From PALSA-350 sp963834445 (GTDB lineage: Bacteria > Acidobacteriota > Terriglobia > Terriglobales > Acidobacteriaceae), in assembly GCA_963834445.1 (NCBI GenBank), contig CAWIBU010000009.1, positions 1,488,001 to 1,552,000 of the forward strand: DNA of 64,000 nucleotides. The letters run 5' to 3'. The translations under genes and the position numbers were made by a program. A model generated the notes under the pieces. It saw only the letters and a program-made list of their open reading frames with translations. It was not told the origin of the DNA and ran no database searches. Positions 43,897-52,778 of this stretch are shown piece after piece (position 1 is the first letter of the stretch; each line of letters begins with the position of its first letter).

Positions 43897-44760
43897 TTGC
43901 AGCAGGCGGAAATCGGAATTATTGGCGGGAGCGGGCTTTATGCGATGCCCGGTCTCAGCAACTCTCACCCAATTGAGGTAACTACGCCGTTTGGCGATCC
44001 CTCTGATGTTTTTGTCGCCGGCGAACTCGAAGGGCGGCAAGTCGTGTTTCTGGCCCGCCACGGCCGGGGACATCGCATCCTGCCCAGCGAGCTGAACTTC
44101 CGCGCCAATATCTTTGCCATGAAGAAACTCGGCGTGGAACGGATTATCTCGGTTTCTGCCGTTGGCTCGCTCAAGCTGGAGCATAAGCCGACCGAGTTTG
44201 TGGTTCCTGACCAATTCATCGACCGCACGACGCTGCGTACCTCCACTTTCTTCGGAGACGGAATCGTGGGTCACGTTGCCTTTGGCGACCCGGTCTGCGC
44301 TACCGTAGCCGGGGCCATCAAGCAGGGTGCGGAGAGTGCCGGCGTGGTGGCCAAAGCAGGCGGGGTGTATGTCTGCATCGAGGGCCCGCAGTTTTCTACG
44401 CGCGCCGAATCGAATCTTTATCGCAGTTGGGGTGCCGATATTATCGGCATGACCAATCTGCAGGAGGCCAAGCTGGCCCGCGAAGCAGAGATTTGTTACG
44501 CGACCATGGCCATGGTCACCGACTACGACTGCTGGCACGAAGAGCATGACGCGGTCACTGTCGAACAGGTGGTTGCCGTGCTCCATCAAAATTCGGCCAA
44601 CGCCGCGCGGGCGGTGCGCGCGGCGGTAGCGGTGATGCCGCACGAGCGAGCCTGCCCATGCGCGTCGGCGTTACAGTTTGCCATCCTTACCAGCCCGGAA
44701 GCGATTCCCGCGGCAACCCGCAGCAAGCTCGCTTTGCTGTTGGGCAAATACAGCTCCTGA
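43897..44760 (+). CDS. mtnP: S-methyl-5-prime-thioadenosine phosphorylase
   Basis: 287 residues. Phosphate- and substrate-binding motifs are IGIIGGSGLYAMPGL, FLARHGRGHRILPSELNFRA, ISVSAVGSL, CIEGPQFSTRAESNLYRSWG, IIGMTNLQEAKLAREAE and VTDYDCWH. The NLQEA and TDYD patterns fit MTAP more than purine nucleoside phosphorylase. It splits methylthioadenosine to adenine and methylthioribose-1-phosphate. The start is TTG 43897 with GGAG 6 nt upstream; the longer frame from 43822 lacks family similarity. Confidence 0.9.
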   Translation: MQQAEIGIIGGSGLYAMPGLSNSHPIEVTTPFGDPSDVFVAGELEGRQVVFLARHGRGHRILPSELNFRANIFAMKKLGVERIISVSAVGSLKLEHKPTEFVVPDQFIDRTTLRTSTFFGDGIVGHVAFGDPVCATVAGAIKQGAESAGVVAKAGGVYVCIEGPQFSTRAESNLYRSWGADIIGMTNLQEAKLAREAEICYATMAMVTDYDCWHEEHDAVTVEQVVAVLHQNSANAARAVRAAVAVMPHERACPCASALQFAILTSPEAIPAATRSKLALLLGKYSS

Positions 44761-44774
44761 AACAGAAAGAACCC

Positions 44775-45713
44775 ATGTCCATTCTCGTCGTAGGCAGTGT
44801 TGCATTTGACAGCATCGAGACCCCGCAGGGCCGGCGTGACCGGTGTTTGGGTGGCGCAGCGACTTATTTTGCGCTGTCTGCCAGTTACTTCACCGATGTT
44901 CGCGTCATCGCCGTGGTCGGCGAAGACTTTACCGCTGAGCATGAGGCCGTGCTCACCAGCCGCGGGGTGGATACTCGTGGGCTTGAGCATACCGCCGGCA
45001 AGAGCTTCCATTGGACCGGCTCGTACATGAAGAACCTGAACGAAGCCCAGACCCTGGCGACCGAGTTGAATGTCTTCGAGACCTTCTCACCCAAGGTGCC
45101 GGCGGCTTACCAGGACAGTGAGTTTTTGTTTCTGGCCAACATCGACCCCGTGCTGCAGAGCAAAGTGCGTGCGCAAATGCCGAACGTCCGCATGGTGTGT
45201 GGCGACACCATGAATTACTGGATCACCGGCCATCGCGATAATTTGGACAAGGTACTTAAGGGGCTGGACGGGTTGTTAATCAACGACGGAGAAGCCAAGC
45301 TGCTGGCGGATAATGCCAACCTGGTGCTCGCGGCGCGCAAGATTTTGTCGATGGGACCGAAAGCGCTGATCGTCAAACATGGTGAATTTGGGGCGACTGC
45401 TTTCTTTAGCGAGCAGGCGTTCCCAGGAGCAGCGGGCGGGAGCGTGACGCTGCCGTTTCGTGCTCCGGCTTTGCCGTTGGACGAGGTGGTCGATCCCACC
45501 GGTGCTGGTGATTCGTTTGCCGGTGGATTCTTCGGGTATCTTGCTTCGCAACCGGCGATCACCGCCAAGGCGTTCAAGAATGCCATGTTCTATGGCGGTG
45601 TGATGGGCTCCTTTGCTGTGCAGCGCTTTGGCACGGAGCGCATGCAGTCGCTCACGCGAGAGGAGATCGATCAGCGCTTCGCTGCCTTCCGCGAGCTTTC
45701 GCATCTTGACTGA
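44775..45713 (+). CDS. PfkB family sugar/nucleoside kinase
   Basis: 312 residues. N-terminal VGSVAFDSIETPQGRRDRCL and GGAATYFALSASYF, and the C-terminal signature VVDPTGAGDSFAGGFFGYLA with catalytic Asp in GAGD. Family members phosphorylate sugars or nucleosides. The MTAP gene ends 14 bp upstream, so a nucleoside or a product of the methylthio salvage route is a reasonable substrate guess. Start MSILVVGSVAFD at 44775. Confidence 0.88.
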   Translation: MSILVVGSVAFDSIETPQGRRDRCLGGAATYFALSASYFTDVRVIAVVGEDFTAEHEAVLTSRGVDTRGLEHTAGKSFHWTGSYMKNLNEAQTLATELNVFETFSPKVPAAYQDSEFLFLANIDPVLQSKVRAQMPNVRMVCGDTMNYWITGHRDNLDKVLKGLDGLLINDGEAKLLADNANLVLAARKILSMGPKALIVKHGEFGATAFFSEQAFPGAAGGSVTLPFRAPALPLDEVVDPTGAGDSFAGGFFGYLASQPAITAKAFKNAMFYGGVMGSFAVQRFGTERMQSLTREEIDQRFAAFRELSHLD

Positions 45714-47358
45714 GCCACAAGGCGCCCGATTAACTGAGCTGTCAGGCGGTCGGCTGCCTCAGCAACTTAGCGAGCGGGATCTCATTCGGCGGGAAACCGC
45801 CTTTGTCGCATGGGCGGCCCTGGCCATTGCCCTGGTAGCATTGGCCTATTGCGTTAAGCACGGAACGCTTCTTTTGTATGGCGATGCGGTCGCGCACCTG
45901 CACATTGCGCGGCGCATCTTTGACTCCATCACTCCCGGCTTTCGTCAGCTGGGTTCCGTCTGGCTGCCCCTCCCACACCTTCTTCTCCTGCCGTTTGTCT
46001 GGAATATGGCCTGGTGGCGCAGCGGCTTAGCGGGCGCTTGCGTCTCTGTGCCCAGCTATGTGCTGGGGTGTGCGGGCATCTACCGCCTGGCGCGCACCTG
46101 GCTGGATATGCCGGCCGCAGTCGTGGTGGTGGCCTTTTACGGGCTGAATCCCGGCCTGCTTTACATGGCGACCACGGCCATGACCGAGCCCTTGTTTCTC
46201 GCGGAGATGATCTGGGCGGTGGTTTTGATAGTTCAGTTTCAATCTGCCGAAGCGAGCAAGGACCCTACCGCGAGCCGGCTTCTGATCACCGCGGGGCTGG
46301 TGCTGGTGGCAGCCATTTTCACCCGTTACGACGGGTGGGTATATACCGCCGCGGCCTGGCTGTTTGCTACCTGGCCGCTCGTGGCCGGCCGGCGCCAGAG
46401 CTGGCGAGGGCCCGTGGTGGGCGCGTGGGTTCTGTTCACTGCCATGCTGGTGGCTGCCCCGGCGTTGTGGTTGGCCTACAACGCAAAGCAGTTTGGTGAT
46501 CCGCTGGACTTTATGCGCGGGCCTTACTCGGCTCGCGCGATCGAAGCCAAAACCACGCCTCCCGGGGCACAGCTGCACCCGGGCGTCCATAATATGCGGG
46601 TTTCCGCCTTGTATTTCCTCAAGGCTGCAGAATTGGGCGCGGCGCCGCCGTCCCTGGGCAGGCTGCTGTGCTGGCTCAGCGCTGCCGGCACGCTGGTGGC
46701 GCTGTGGACTTTTCGCCGCCGCAAAATATGGCCGGTCCTGTTGTTTTGGTTGCCGTTGCCGTTCTATGCCTACTCCGTTGCTTACGGATCGGTCCCGATC
46801 TTCATTCCTCCATGGCGCCCCTTTTCCTGGTACAACACGCGCTATGGCATGGAGCTGCTGCCGGCGTTTGCGTTGTTCGCCGGTTGCTTGTTCCCGTTGC
46901 TGCTGGCTCGCCCTCCACGGCTCCGGCGCTATGCGCTGGCGGCGGGTTTTCTGTTGGTGGTTGGCAATAGCGTGGTGTTGTTGCGCGCCCGGCCGCTGGT
47001 GTTTCAGGAGGCAGTGGTGAACGCGCGTAGCCGGGTCGCCTTTGAGACGGCATTGGGTAAGGCTCTTAGCGGGATCCCTGCCGGGGGATTGATCCTGATG
47101 CATGTTTCGAACGATGTGGGGGCGGTGCAGCAAGCGGGGATCCCTCTGCACCGCATCGTCAACGAGGGAGATTACCTGACCTGGCAGCATGCGCTGGACG
47201 ATCCCGCGCACAGCGTGGCCACAGTGGTGGCGCTCGATGGGGATGCGGTGGCGCAGGCGGTTCAGCGTCACCCGGCTGGACTGGACCTGGTCAACGTGAT
47301 TTGTTCCACCGGTCAGCCTTGTGCCCGTATTTACCGTTCCCGGGTTGCGGGCCGGTGA
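45706..47358 (+). CDS. GT39-like membrane glycosyltransferase (ArnT/PMT superfamily)
   Basis: 550 residues with about eleven to twelve hydrophobic segments. The first periplasmic loop has LYGDAVAHLHIARRIFDSIT, where the acidic residue matches the catalytic Asp of GT-C enzymes. FTRYDGWVYTAAAWL and FSWYNTRYGMELLPAFALFA are typical later loops. It would use a polyprenyl-phosphate sugar to modify a lipid or protein. The start is TTG 45706, overlapping the kinase stop by 8 nt; no ATG or GTG start lies near. Confidence 0.75.
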   Translation: MTEPQGARLTELSGGRLPQQLSERDLIRRETAFVAWAALAIALVALAYCVKHGTLLLYGDAVAHLHIARRIFDSITPGFRQLGSVWLPLPHLLLLPFVWNMAWWRSGLAGACVSVPSYVLGCAGIYRLARTWLDMPAAVVVVAFYGLNPGLLYMATTAMTEPLFLAEMIWAVVLIVQFQSAEASKDPTASRLLITAGLVLVAAIFTRYDGWVYTAAAWLFATWPLVAGRRQSWRGPVVGAWVLFTAMLVAAPALWLAYNAKQFGDPLDFMRGPYSARAIEAKTTPPGAQLHPGVHNMRVSALYFLKAAELGAAPPSLGRLLCWLSAAGTLVALWTFRRRKIWPVLLFWLPLPFYAYSVAYGSVPIFIPPWRPFSWYNTRYGMELLPAFALFAGCLFPLLLARPPRLRRYALAAGFLLVVGNSVVLLRARPLVFQEAVVNARSRVAFETALGKALSGIPAGGLILMHVSNDVGAVQQAGIPLHRIVNEGDYLTWQHALDDPAHSVATVVALDGDAVAQAVQRHPAGLDLVNVICSTGQPCARIYRSRVAGR

Positions 47359-47449
47359 TCCTTTTGCGTTTCGGTGGCTCGACCGGGCCCAGAACAAAAG
47401 TGGTTACACCACAGCCGTAGCCGCGCGATGGTAGCATCACGCTCAAGCG

Positions 47450-48178
47450 ATGTTCCTCGAACTCTTCAACTTCAGCGAGCCGGTCCGTAGTTTCCACTTC
47501 AATGAACTGGAGCAGATGCTGCTCGCTGGTGGTGTGGGCACGCGGCTGCTGGTGGCCTGCCTGTTGGGCGGCGCCATCGGGATGGAGCGCGAGTATCACA
47601 AGAAGTCGCTGGGTTTGCGCACCAATTTGCTGATTTGCTGCGGCTGCGCCATGTTTACCTTTCTCTCCGCCGTGCTCGCCGGGGACAACAACCCAGACAA
47701 AGGCCGGGTGGCATCGAACATCGTGCAGGGTATAGGCTTTCTGGGCGCGGGCCTCATCATGCGCAACCGCTTCCGCGTCAGCGGGCTGACCAATGCTGCG
47801 ACAGTCTTTGTCGTAGCCAGCATCGGCATGGCGTGCGGGGCGGGTTTATTTGCGCCAGCCGCGTTGGCCACAGTCATCGTGCTGGTCGCGCTCACCGCGA
47901 TCGGCATGCTCGAGACCCGGTTCAACATCAAAATGTTCTCCCTGGTTTATGAAGTGCGGGGCGATGATAACCAGGCCATCGAGCTCGCCGTCCTGCATTC
48001 CCTTGACCAGTTGGGGAAGCGGTTGTTCGAGCCGGAACGCGATGCCATCGCGCAGCTGCAACGGATTAGCTTCTCGGTTCTCGGCACCTCGAGCCAACAC
48101 AAGACTCTGATCACAAGTTTGCGGGCGTCACCCTCCATCGGCAAGCTGGTCACCTATCACGATGCGGAGGACGAGTGA
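47450..48178 (+). CDS. MgtC/SapB family membrane protein
   Basis: 242 residues. The MgtC domain (about 25-155) has LLVACLLGGAIGMEREYHKK, GLRTNLLICCGCAMFTFLS, NIVQGIGFLGAGLIMRNRF and VSGLTNAATVFVVASIGMACG, followed by a cytoplasmic ACT-like C-terminal domain. MgtC proteins affect magnesium and phosphate homeostasis and ATP synthase; the exact role here is not known. Its stop overlaps the DapF homologue start as GTGA, so the two are translationally coupled. Confidence 0.9.
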   Translation: MFLELFNFSEPVRSFHFNELEQMLLAGGVGTRLLVACLLGGAIGMEREYHKKSLGLRTNLLICCGCAMFTFLSAVLAGDNNPDKGRVASNIVQGIGFLGAGLIMRNRFRVSGLTNAATVFVVASIGMACGAGLFAPAALATVIVLVALTAIGMLETRFNIKMFSLVYEVRGDDNQAIELAVLHSLDQLGKRLFEPERDAIAQLQRISFSVLGTSSQHKTLITSLRASPSIGKLVTYHDAEDE

Positions 48179-48990
48179 TTCCGTTTGTCAAGGCGCACGC
48201 CTGTGGTAACGACTTTCTGGTGGTACAGGAAAAACTGGCGGGGATCGAACCCAGGGACGAATTGACGCGCAGGCTGTGCGACCGTAACCAGGGTGTCGGA
48301 GCGGACGGGGTCGAATTCCTGACCTGGGAAGGCGATCGTCAGGGCAAGATTCGTTTGCATAATGCCGACGGCTCCATCGCCGAAATTTCTGGTAATGGCA
48401 CCCGTTGCGCAGCCGCCTGGATCGCCTATGAGACCAAGTCCGGTCCGGGCGACGAAATCGCACTCGAAACGGATGCCGGACTGCGTATCTGCCGCATCCA
48501 GGCCTGCACCGGTCCGTCTTTTCTTATCAGCTCCGCCATGGGTGTTCCTGTGGTCAAAGCGCACCAGCTTGAGCTCGATGGCGGAGAGGTTGTCGCCGGG
48601 GCCGTGGTTTCGACCGGCAATCCGCACTTCGTTGTTTTCGTCGATCAGCCGGACTTCAGCATGGTTGGCCGCAACTGGAACCGTCCCTGGGAATCGATCG
48701 GGGCGGAGATCTGCAGCCACGCCGCGTTTCCCGGTCAAACGAATGTGGAATTCGTGCGCGTGCTCAGCCGTGATGAAATCGAGATTCGCATTTATGAGCG
48801 CGGGGTTGGTCCAACCTTTTCTTCCGGCACCGGAACCTGCGCGACGGGCAGCGCGGCCATCGCTCTGCGCGGCGCCGCGCCGGTGCTGCGCGTGATCTCC
48901 CCGGGCGGTCCGCAAACAGTGGAATGGCATGGCGGCGAAATTCTGTTGACCGGACCTGCCGAGCTTATCTGCTTCGGAGAAGCATGGTAA
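48175..48990 (+). CDS. Diaminopimelate epimerase homologue with Ser at both catalytic Cys positions
   Basis: 271 residues with the two-domain DapF fold: KAHACGNDFLVVQE, DRNQGVGADGVEFL, NADGSIAEISGNGTRCAAAW, VVSTGNPHFVVFVD and ERGVGPTFSSGTGTCATGSA. In E. coli DapF the catalytic cysteines are C73 (in QCGNGARC) and C217 (in ACGSGACA). The aligned residues here are Ser in ISGNG (about S73) and Ser in SSGTG (about S217). The start is GTG 48175 with GGAGG 4 nt upstream. It lies in an operon with LdcA and Mpl. Canonical LL/meso-DAP epimerisation by a two-Cys mechanism is not possible as drawn; Ser-based or different activity is inferred. Confidence 0.85.
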   Translation: MIPFVKAHACGNDFLVVQEKLAGIEPRDELTRRLCDRNQGVGADGVEFLTWEGDRQGKIRLHNADGSIAEISGNGTRCAAAWIAYETKSGPGDEIALETDAGLRICRIQACTGPSFLISSAMGVPVVKAHQLELDGGEVVAGAVVSTGNPHFVVFVDQPDFSMVGRNWNRPWESIGAEICSHAAFPGQTNVEFVRVLSRDEIEIRIYERGVGPTFSSGTGTCATGSAAIALRGAAPVLRVISPGGPQTVEWHGGEILLTGPAELICFGEAW

Positions 48991-49931
48991 ACCTTCCCCG
49001 GGTTCGTAATTTGACGATTCCCGCACTGCGCCGTGGGTCGCGCGTAGCCGTGGTTTCGCCCGCCAGCTATCCGCAGCCGGAGCGGCTGGCGCAGGGCAAC
49101 GAAGCGCTCAGCCGCCTCGGATTTGTACCTTCGGTCGGCCGGCATGCGTTGGCCAAAGCTCATCATTACTTTGCCGGTACCGCTCAAGCCAGGCTAGAAG
49201 ATCTGCATGCCGCCTTTCTCGATACCAACGCCGGCGCAATTTTCTGTAGCCGTGGAGGTTACGGTTGCAATTATCTGCTGGGCGGCCTGGACCTGGGCCT
49301 GGTGCGCGAGCATCCCAAGCCATTGCTTGGCTACTCCGACATGACCTGCATGCAGACCTGGCTGCTGGATCAGGTGGGTCTTATCTCGTTTCACGGCCCG
49401 CTGGTGGCGGGAGACTTCTCCTCGCCCGACGGTGTGGATGAGCCGAGCTTTTTGGCGGCGATTGGCGGCGAACGCTGGTTCGTTGGGGAAAGCTCGGGTT
49501 TGCGTACGCTGCGGCCGGGTAAAGCGAGCGGCGTTCTGTACGGCGGCTGTATCACCTTGCTGGTGGCATCGCTGGGTACTCCTTATGCGCCGCAAACGGA
49601 AGGCAAGCTGCTGTTTCTGGAAGACCGCGATGTGAAGCCCTACCAATTGGATCGATTACTGCGACAAATGGTCCTCGCAGGAAAATTCGAAGGGGTGACC
49701 GGCATCATTTTCGGCGAGATGCTCGACTGCATCGCGCCGGGGCAGAAGCCGGGCCTGCTCGATGAGGTGATCCTGCGGGTGTTCGACTGGTTTGACGGGC
49801 CGATCGCAATCGGCCTGCGCTCGGGCCACGTATCGCGCCGCAATGTAACCCTCGCTTTCGGGATCGAAGCGGAGTTGGACCTGATACGCGCGCCCCTGTT
49901 GAGCTTTCTCGAGCGGGCGACGGAAAAATAA
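48984..49931 (+). CDS. ldcA: LD-carboxypeptidase, peptidase family S66
   Basis: 315 residues. The catalytic triad aligns as S118 (LLGYSDMTC), E213 (LFLEDRDVKPYQ) and H282 (LRSGHVSRRN), against S115/E217/H285 in the Pseudomonas enzyme. FCSRGGYGCNYLL forms the oxyanion/substrate region. It removes the terminal D-Ala from cytoplasmic tetrapeptides during peptidoglycan recycling. The ATG overlaps the DapF homologue stop by 7 nt and has GGAG 6 nt upstream. The ligase Mpl follows, which uses the product. Confidence 0.93.
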   Translation: MVNLPRVRNLTIPALRRGSRVAVVSPASYPQPERLAQGNEALSRLGFVPSVGRHALAKAHHYFAGTAQARLEDLHAAFLDTNAGAIFCSRGGYGCNYLLGGLDLGLVREHPKPLLGYSDMTCMQTWLLDQVGLISFHGPLVAGDFSSPDGVDEPSFLAAIGGERWFVGESSGLRTLRPGKASGVLYGGCITLLVASLGTPYAPQTEGKLLFLEDRDVKPYQLDRLLRQMVLAGKFEGVTGIIFGEMLDCIAPGQKPGLLDEVILRVFDWFDGPIAIGLRSGHVSRRNVTLAFGIEAELDLIRAPLLSFLERATEK

Positions 49932-49935
49932 ACCT

Positions 49936-51357
49936 ATGGCAAAGCAAAAGCATATTCACCTGATCGGGATTTGCGGTTCCGCAATGGCGTCGCTGGCCGG
50001 CATGCTGCAAACACGCGGTTATGACTTGACCGGTTCCGATGCTGCCGCCTATCCGCCCATGTCGAACCTGCTCAAAGAGCTGGGCATTGCGATCAAAGAA
50101 CCGTATGCCGAAACGAATCTGTCGCCTCGTCCTGACCTGGTGATTGTGGGCAACGCCATCTCGCGCGGCAATGTGGAGCTGGAGTACGTGCTCGATGAGC
50201 GCATACCGTTTCGCTCGCTCGCTGAGACCATCCAGCACGAGTTTCTTCCCGGCAAGGAATCGCTGGTGGTCGCCGGGACCCATGGAAAAACCACCACGAC
50301 CAGTATGTTGGCATGGATTTACGAAGTCGCTTCGCGCACCAGACCGGAAGTGACGCCATCGTTTCTGATTGGTGGCATTGCGGAGAATTTTGGCACCAGC
50401 TTTCAAATCCGTGAGGGCCACCCGTTCATCCTCGAAGGCGATGAGTACGATACCGCGTTCTTCGATAAAGGGCCGAAGTTCATGCATTACTTTCCCGACG
50501 CCCTGATTCTGACCCACGTGGAGTTTGACCACGCGGATATCTATGTTGACCTCGAAGCAGTGAAGACTGCCTTCCGCCGGCTCGTCAATCTGGTTCCGCG
50601 TCGCGGACGGGTGATTGCCTACGACGGCAGCAGCAACGTGGACGATTGTGTTGGCCGCGCCTTCTGTTCCATCGAGCGCTATGGTTTCAAATCGGGGTCG
50701 GCCTGGCAGCTGCAGGAGCTGACTCATGAGGGCACGCAGTCGACGTGGAAAATCTTTCATTCTGGCCAGGAGTGGCTGCAGGTGAGCTTGCCCATGCCGG
50801 GGGAGCACAACGCTCTCAACGCCACGGCCGCTGCAGCGTTGGCGGCAGGGCAGGGAATCGCCCCGGATGCGATCGTCGAGGCACTAGCCACCTTCCGCAG
50901 CGTGAAGCGCAGGCTCGAGGTGCGTGCTGTCGCCGCGGGGGTCACTATCGTCGATGATTTTGCCCACCACCCGACCGCCATCCGGGAAACGTTGAAGGCT
51001 TTACGCGCCGCCTACCCGGGCAAGAAACTCTGGGCCGTGCTCGAGCCCCGTTCGAACACGCTGCGCAGAAATGTCTTCGAGCGCGAGCTGGTGGAGAGCC
51101 TTGCGCTGGCCGATGGTATTGTGGTCTCCGGTGTTTTTAAACAGGAGAGCATTCCTGAGGGGAAGAGAATGCATCCGGAAAAAGTCGTGGCCGCACTGCA
51201 GCAGGCTGGCCACGATGCCACCTTCTATCCCACGGCGGACGCGATCGTGCAAGGGCTTACGCCACGACTTTCAGCGGGAGATGTAGTGGCCATCCTCTCC
51301 AACGGCGGCTTCGATGGAATTTATGAGAAGCTACCCAAGAGTCTCGAGCAGCGGTAA
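49936..51357 (+). CDS. mpl: UDP-N-acetylmuramate:L-Ala-gamma-D-Glu-meso-DAP ligase
   Basis: 473 residues of the Mur ligase family: N-domain IHLIGICGSAMASLAGML, P-loop VVAGTHGKTTTTSM, GNAISRGNVELEYVL, the central LEGDEYDTAFFDKGPKFMHY (the Mpl-specific EYDTAFFDK sequence) and DDFAHHPTAI. It joins recycled tripeptide to UDP-MurNAc, returning murein peptides to synthesis. It follows ldcA by 4 bp; both act on the same recycled peptides. Confidence 0.94.
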   Translation: MAKQKHIHLIGICGSAMASLAGMLQTRGYDLTGSDAAAYPPMSNLLKELGIAIKEPYAETNLSPRPDLVIVGNAISRGNVELEYVLDERIPFRSLAETIQHEFLPGKESLVVAGTHGKTTTTSMLAWIYEVASRTRPEVTPSFLIGGIAENFGTSFQIREGHPFILEGDEYDTAFFDKGPKFMHYFPDALILTHVEFDHADIYVDLEAVKTAFRRLVNLVPRRGRVIAYDGSSNVDDCVGRAFCSIERYGFKSGSAWQLQELTHEGTQSTWKIFHSGQEWLQVSLPMPGEHNALNATAAAALAAGQGIAPDAIVEALATFRSVKRRLEVRAVAAGVTIVDDFAHHPTAIRETLKALRAAYPGKKLWAVLEPRSNTLRRNVFERELVESLALADGIVVSGVFKQESIPEGKRMHPEKVVAALQQAGHDATFYPTADAIVQGLTPRLSAGDVVAILSNGGFDGIYEKLPKSLEQR

Positions 51358-52071
51358 ATGTTCAGTTCGCTCACCATTCTTTTCACGTACGTAGTGCTTG
51401 CATTGCCGGCGGCGGCGGTGGGTATTCCCTGGGCTTTGATCACCGGAGATATCGGCCTGCTCTATCGCTGGAGTATGTGGATCATGCGCACCGGGTTGAA
51501 GCTGGCGCGCATACGGGTGCAGGTCTTGGGGCGTGAGCATATTCCCTCTCGGCCTTGCATCTTTATGGCGAATCACGTTTCCAATCTGGATCCGCCGATC
51601 CTGCTGCCGGAACTTCCGTTTCGCACCGCCTTTTTTCTCAAACGTTCTTTGATCAAGATCCCCATCCTTGGACTCGGCATGCGGCTGGCGAATTTCATCC
51701 CAGTGGATCGGGACGGCCGTTTGGAGTCTGCACGGGAGAGCGTCAAGGTGGCGCAACAGGTCCTGGCCGCGGGAGTCAATATCTCTACCTTTCCCGAAGG
51801 CACGCGCTCGCGCAACGGCAAGTTACTGCCGTTCAAGAAAGGTCCTTTTTATCTCGCGATGGAGTCGGGGGTTCCCGTGGTTCCTGTTTCCATTTGGGGA
51901 TCGGAGCACATGATGACCAAGGGCAGTCTGCGCATCAAGCCAGGTCTGGCGCATGTGACGTTTCACCCGGTGGTTGATCCGCAACAGTTTGCCACGCGTG
52001 AACAGCTAACGGCGGCCATTCGTTCCGCCATCAGCGCCGGCCTGCCTGCTTGGATGTGGCAAGAGGCTTGA
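51358..52071 (+). CDS. plsC: 1-acyl-sn-glycerol-3-phosphate acyltransferase
   Basis: 237 residues. One or two N-terminal membrane helices, catalytic HX4D in MANHVSNLDPPIL, the phosphate-binding FPEGTRSRNGKLLPF and PVVPVSIWGSEHMM. It makes phosphatidic acid for membrane lipids. The ATG directly follows the mpl stop (TAA-ATG), so translation is likely coupled. A related acyltransferase acting on another lipid cannot be excluded. Confidence 0.9.
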   Translation: MFSSLTILFTYVVLALPAAAVGIPWALITGDIGLLYRWSMWIMRTGLKLARIRVQVLGREHIPSRPCIFMANHVSNLDPPILLPELPFRTAFFLKRSLIKIPILGLGMRLANFIPVDRDGRLESARESVKVAQQVLAAGVNISTFPEGTRSRNGKLLPFKKGPFYLAMESGVPVVPVSIWGSEHMMTKGSLRIKPGLAHVTFHPVVDPQQFATREQLTAAIRSAISAGLPAWMWQEA

Positions 52072-52127
52072 GCGGTTGCGAAAACTCGGCCGGAGTCGGC
52101 AAGGAATTTTGGCGTTACCGCCCGCGA

Positions 52128-52778
52128 CTACTGTTTGATGATGGCGTTGTAGCCATCGGAAAGTAGCTTTTGTTTGATCGCGGTAGCCTGCACGCGGTCG
52201 GCGAAGGGGCCTACTTGCACGTGTAGCAGCTTGTCCTGGGGCTCGTTGCGGATGACCACGCCGTAGCCGCGCTGGCGCAGGGCGGAGACCAGGACGTCGG
52301 CATCCTCACGACGGGCTACGGCAGCAATTTGTACCATCGGCTTGCCCGCATTGGCGTCAGTAGTTGAGGCGATCGTTGCCTGTGATTCCAAGGCCGCTTG
52401 TTCTACGGCGCTGGGCTTCTTAGCAGAGGGTTTCGGCGTTGCCCGCTGCGGTGCGGGCGCGCTTTCTACGTCAGAAGTTTCTGCAGCCGGCTCCGGCGTT
52501 TTCGTGGGAGTCTTCACCACAACCTGAGGCTCTTCCTGCTGCGGAGGGGGCGGCGGAGTGTTCTGGGCAGTCGCGGTTGGTTCTGGCTCGGGCGCGCTCG
52601 CCGGTACGGCCGCTTGTACTGCGTGCCCTGTGCCCCGGCCCGTGGAGTAGCCGAAACCAAAGAAGACGCCACAGACCAGGACCAGACCAAAGAAAATCCC
52701 CAGCAGGGATGCCGTGCTGAGTGTGATCTCAGAAGACTTTGTCTCTTCCTCTTCTTCCGTGTCGAGCAGTGACCTCAT
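52128..52778 (-). CDS. SPOR domain membrane protein
   Basis: 216 residues. A cytoplasmic acidic N-terminus (LLDTEEEEETKSSE), a transmembrane helix (LGIFFGLVLVCGVFFGFGYS), a Pro/Ala/Lys-rich linker and a C-terminal SPOR domain (MVQIAAVARREDADVLVSAL; GPFADRVQATAIKQKLLSDG). SPOR domains bind denuded glycan strands, often at the division site. It overlaps the slipin stop as ATGA, a coupling that suggests a joint membrane role. Confidence 0.88.
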   Translation of the reverse strand: MRSLLDTEEEEETKSSEITLSTASLLGIFFGLVLVCGVFFGFGYSTGRGTGHAVQAAVPASAPEPEPTATAQNTPPPPPQQEEPQVVVKTPTKTPEPAAETSDVESAPAPQRATPKPSAKKPSAVEQAALESQATIASTTDANAGKPMVQIAAVARREDADVLVSALRQRGYGVVIRNEPQDKLLHVQVGPFADRVQATAIKQKLLSDGYNAIIKQ

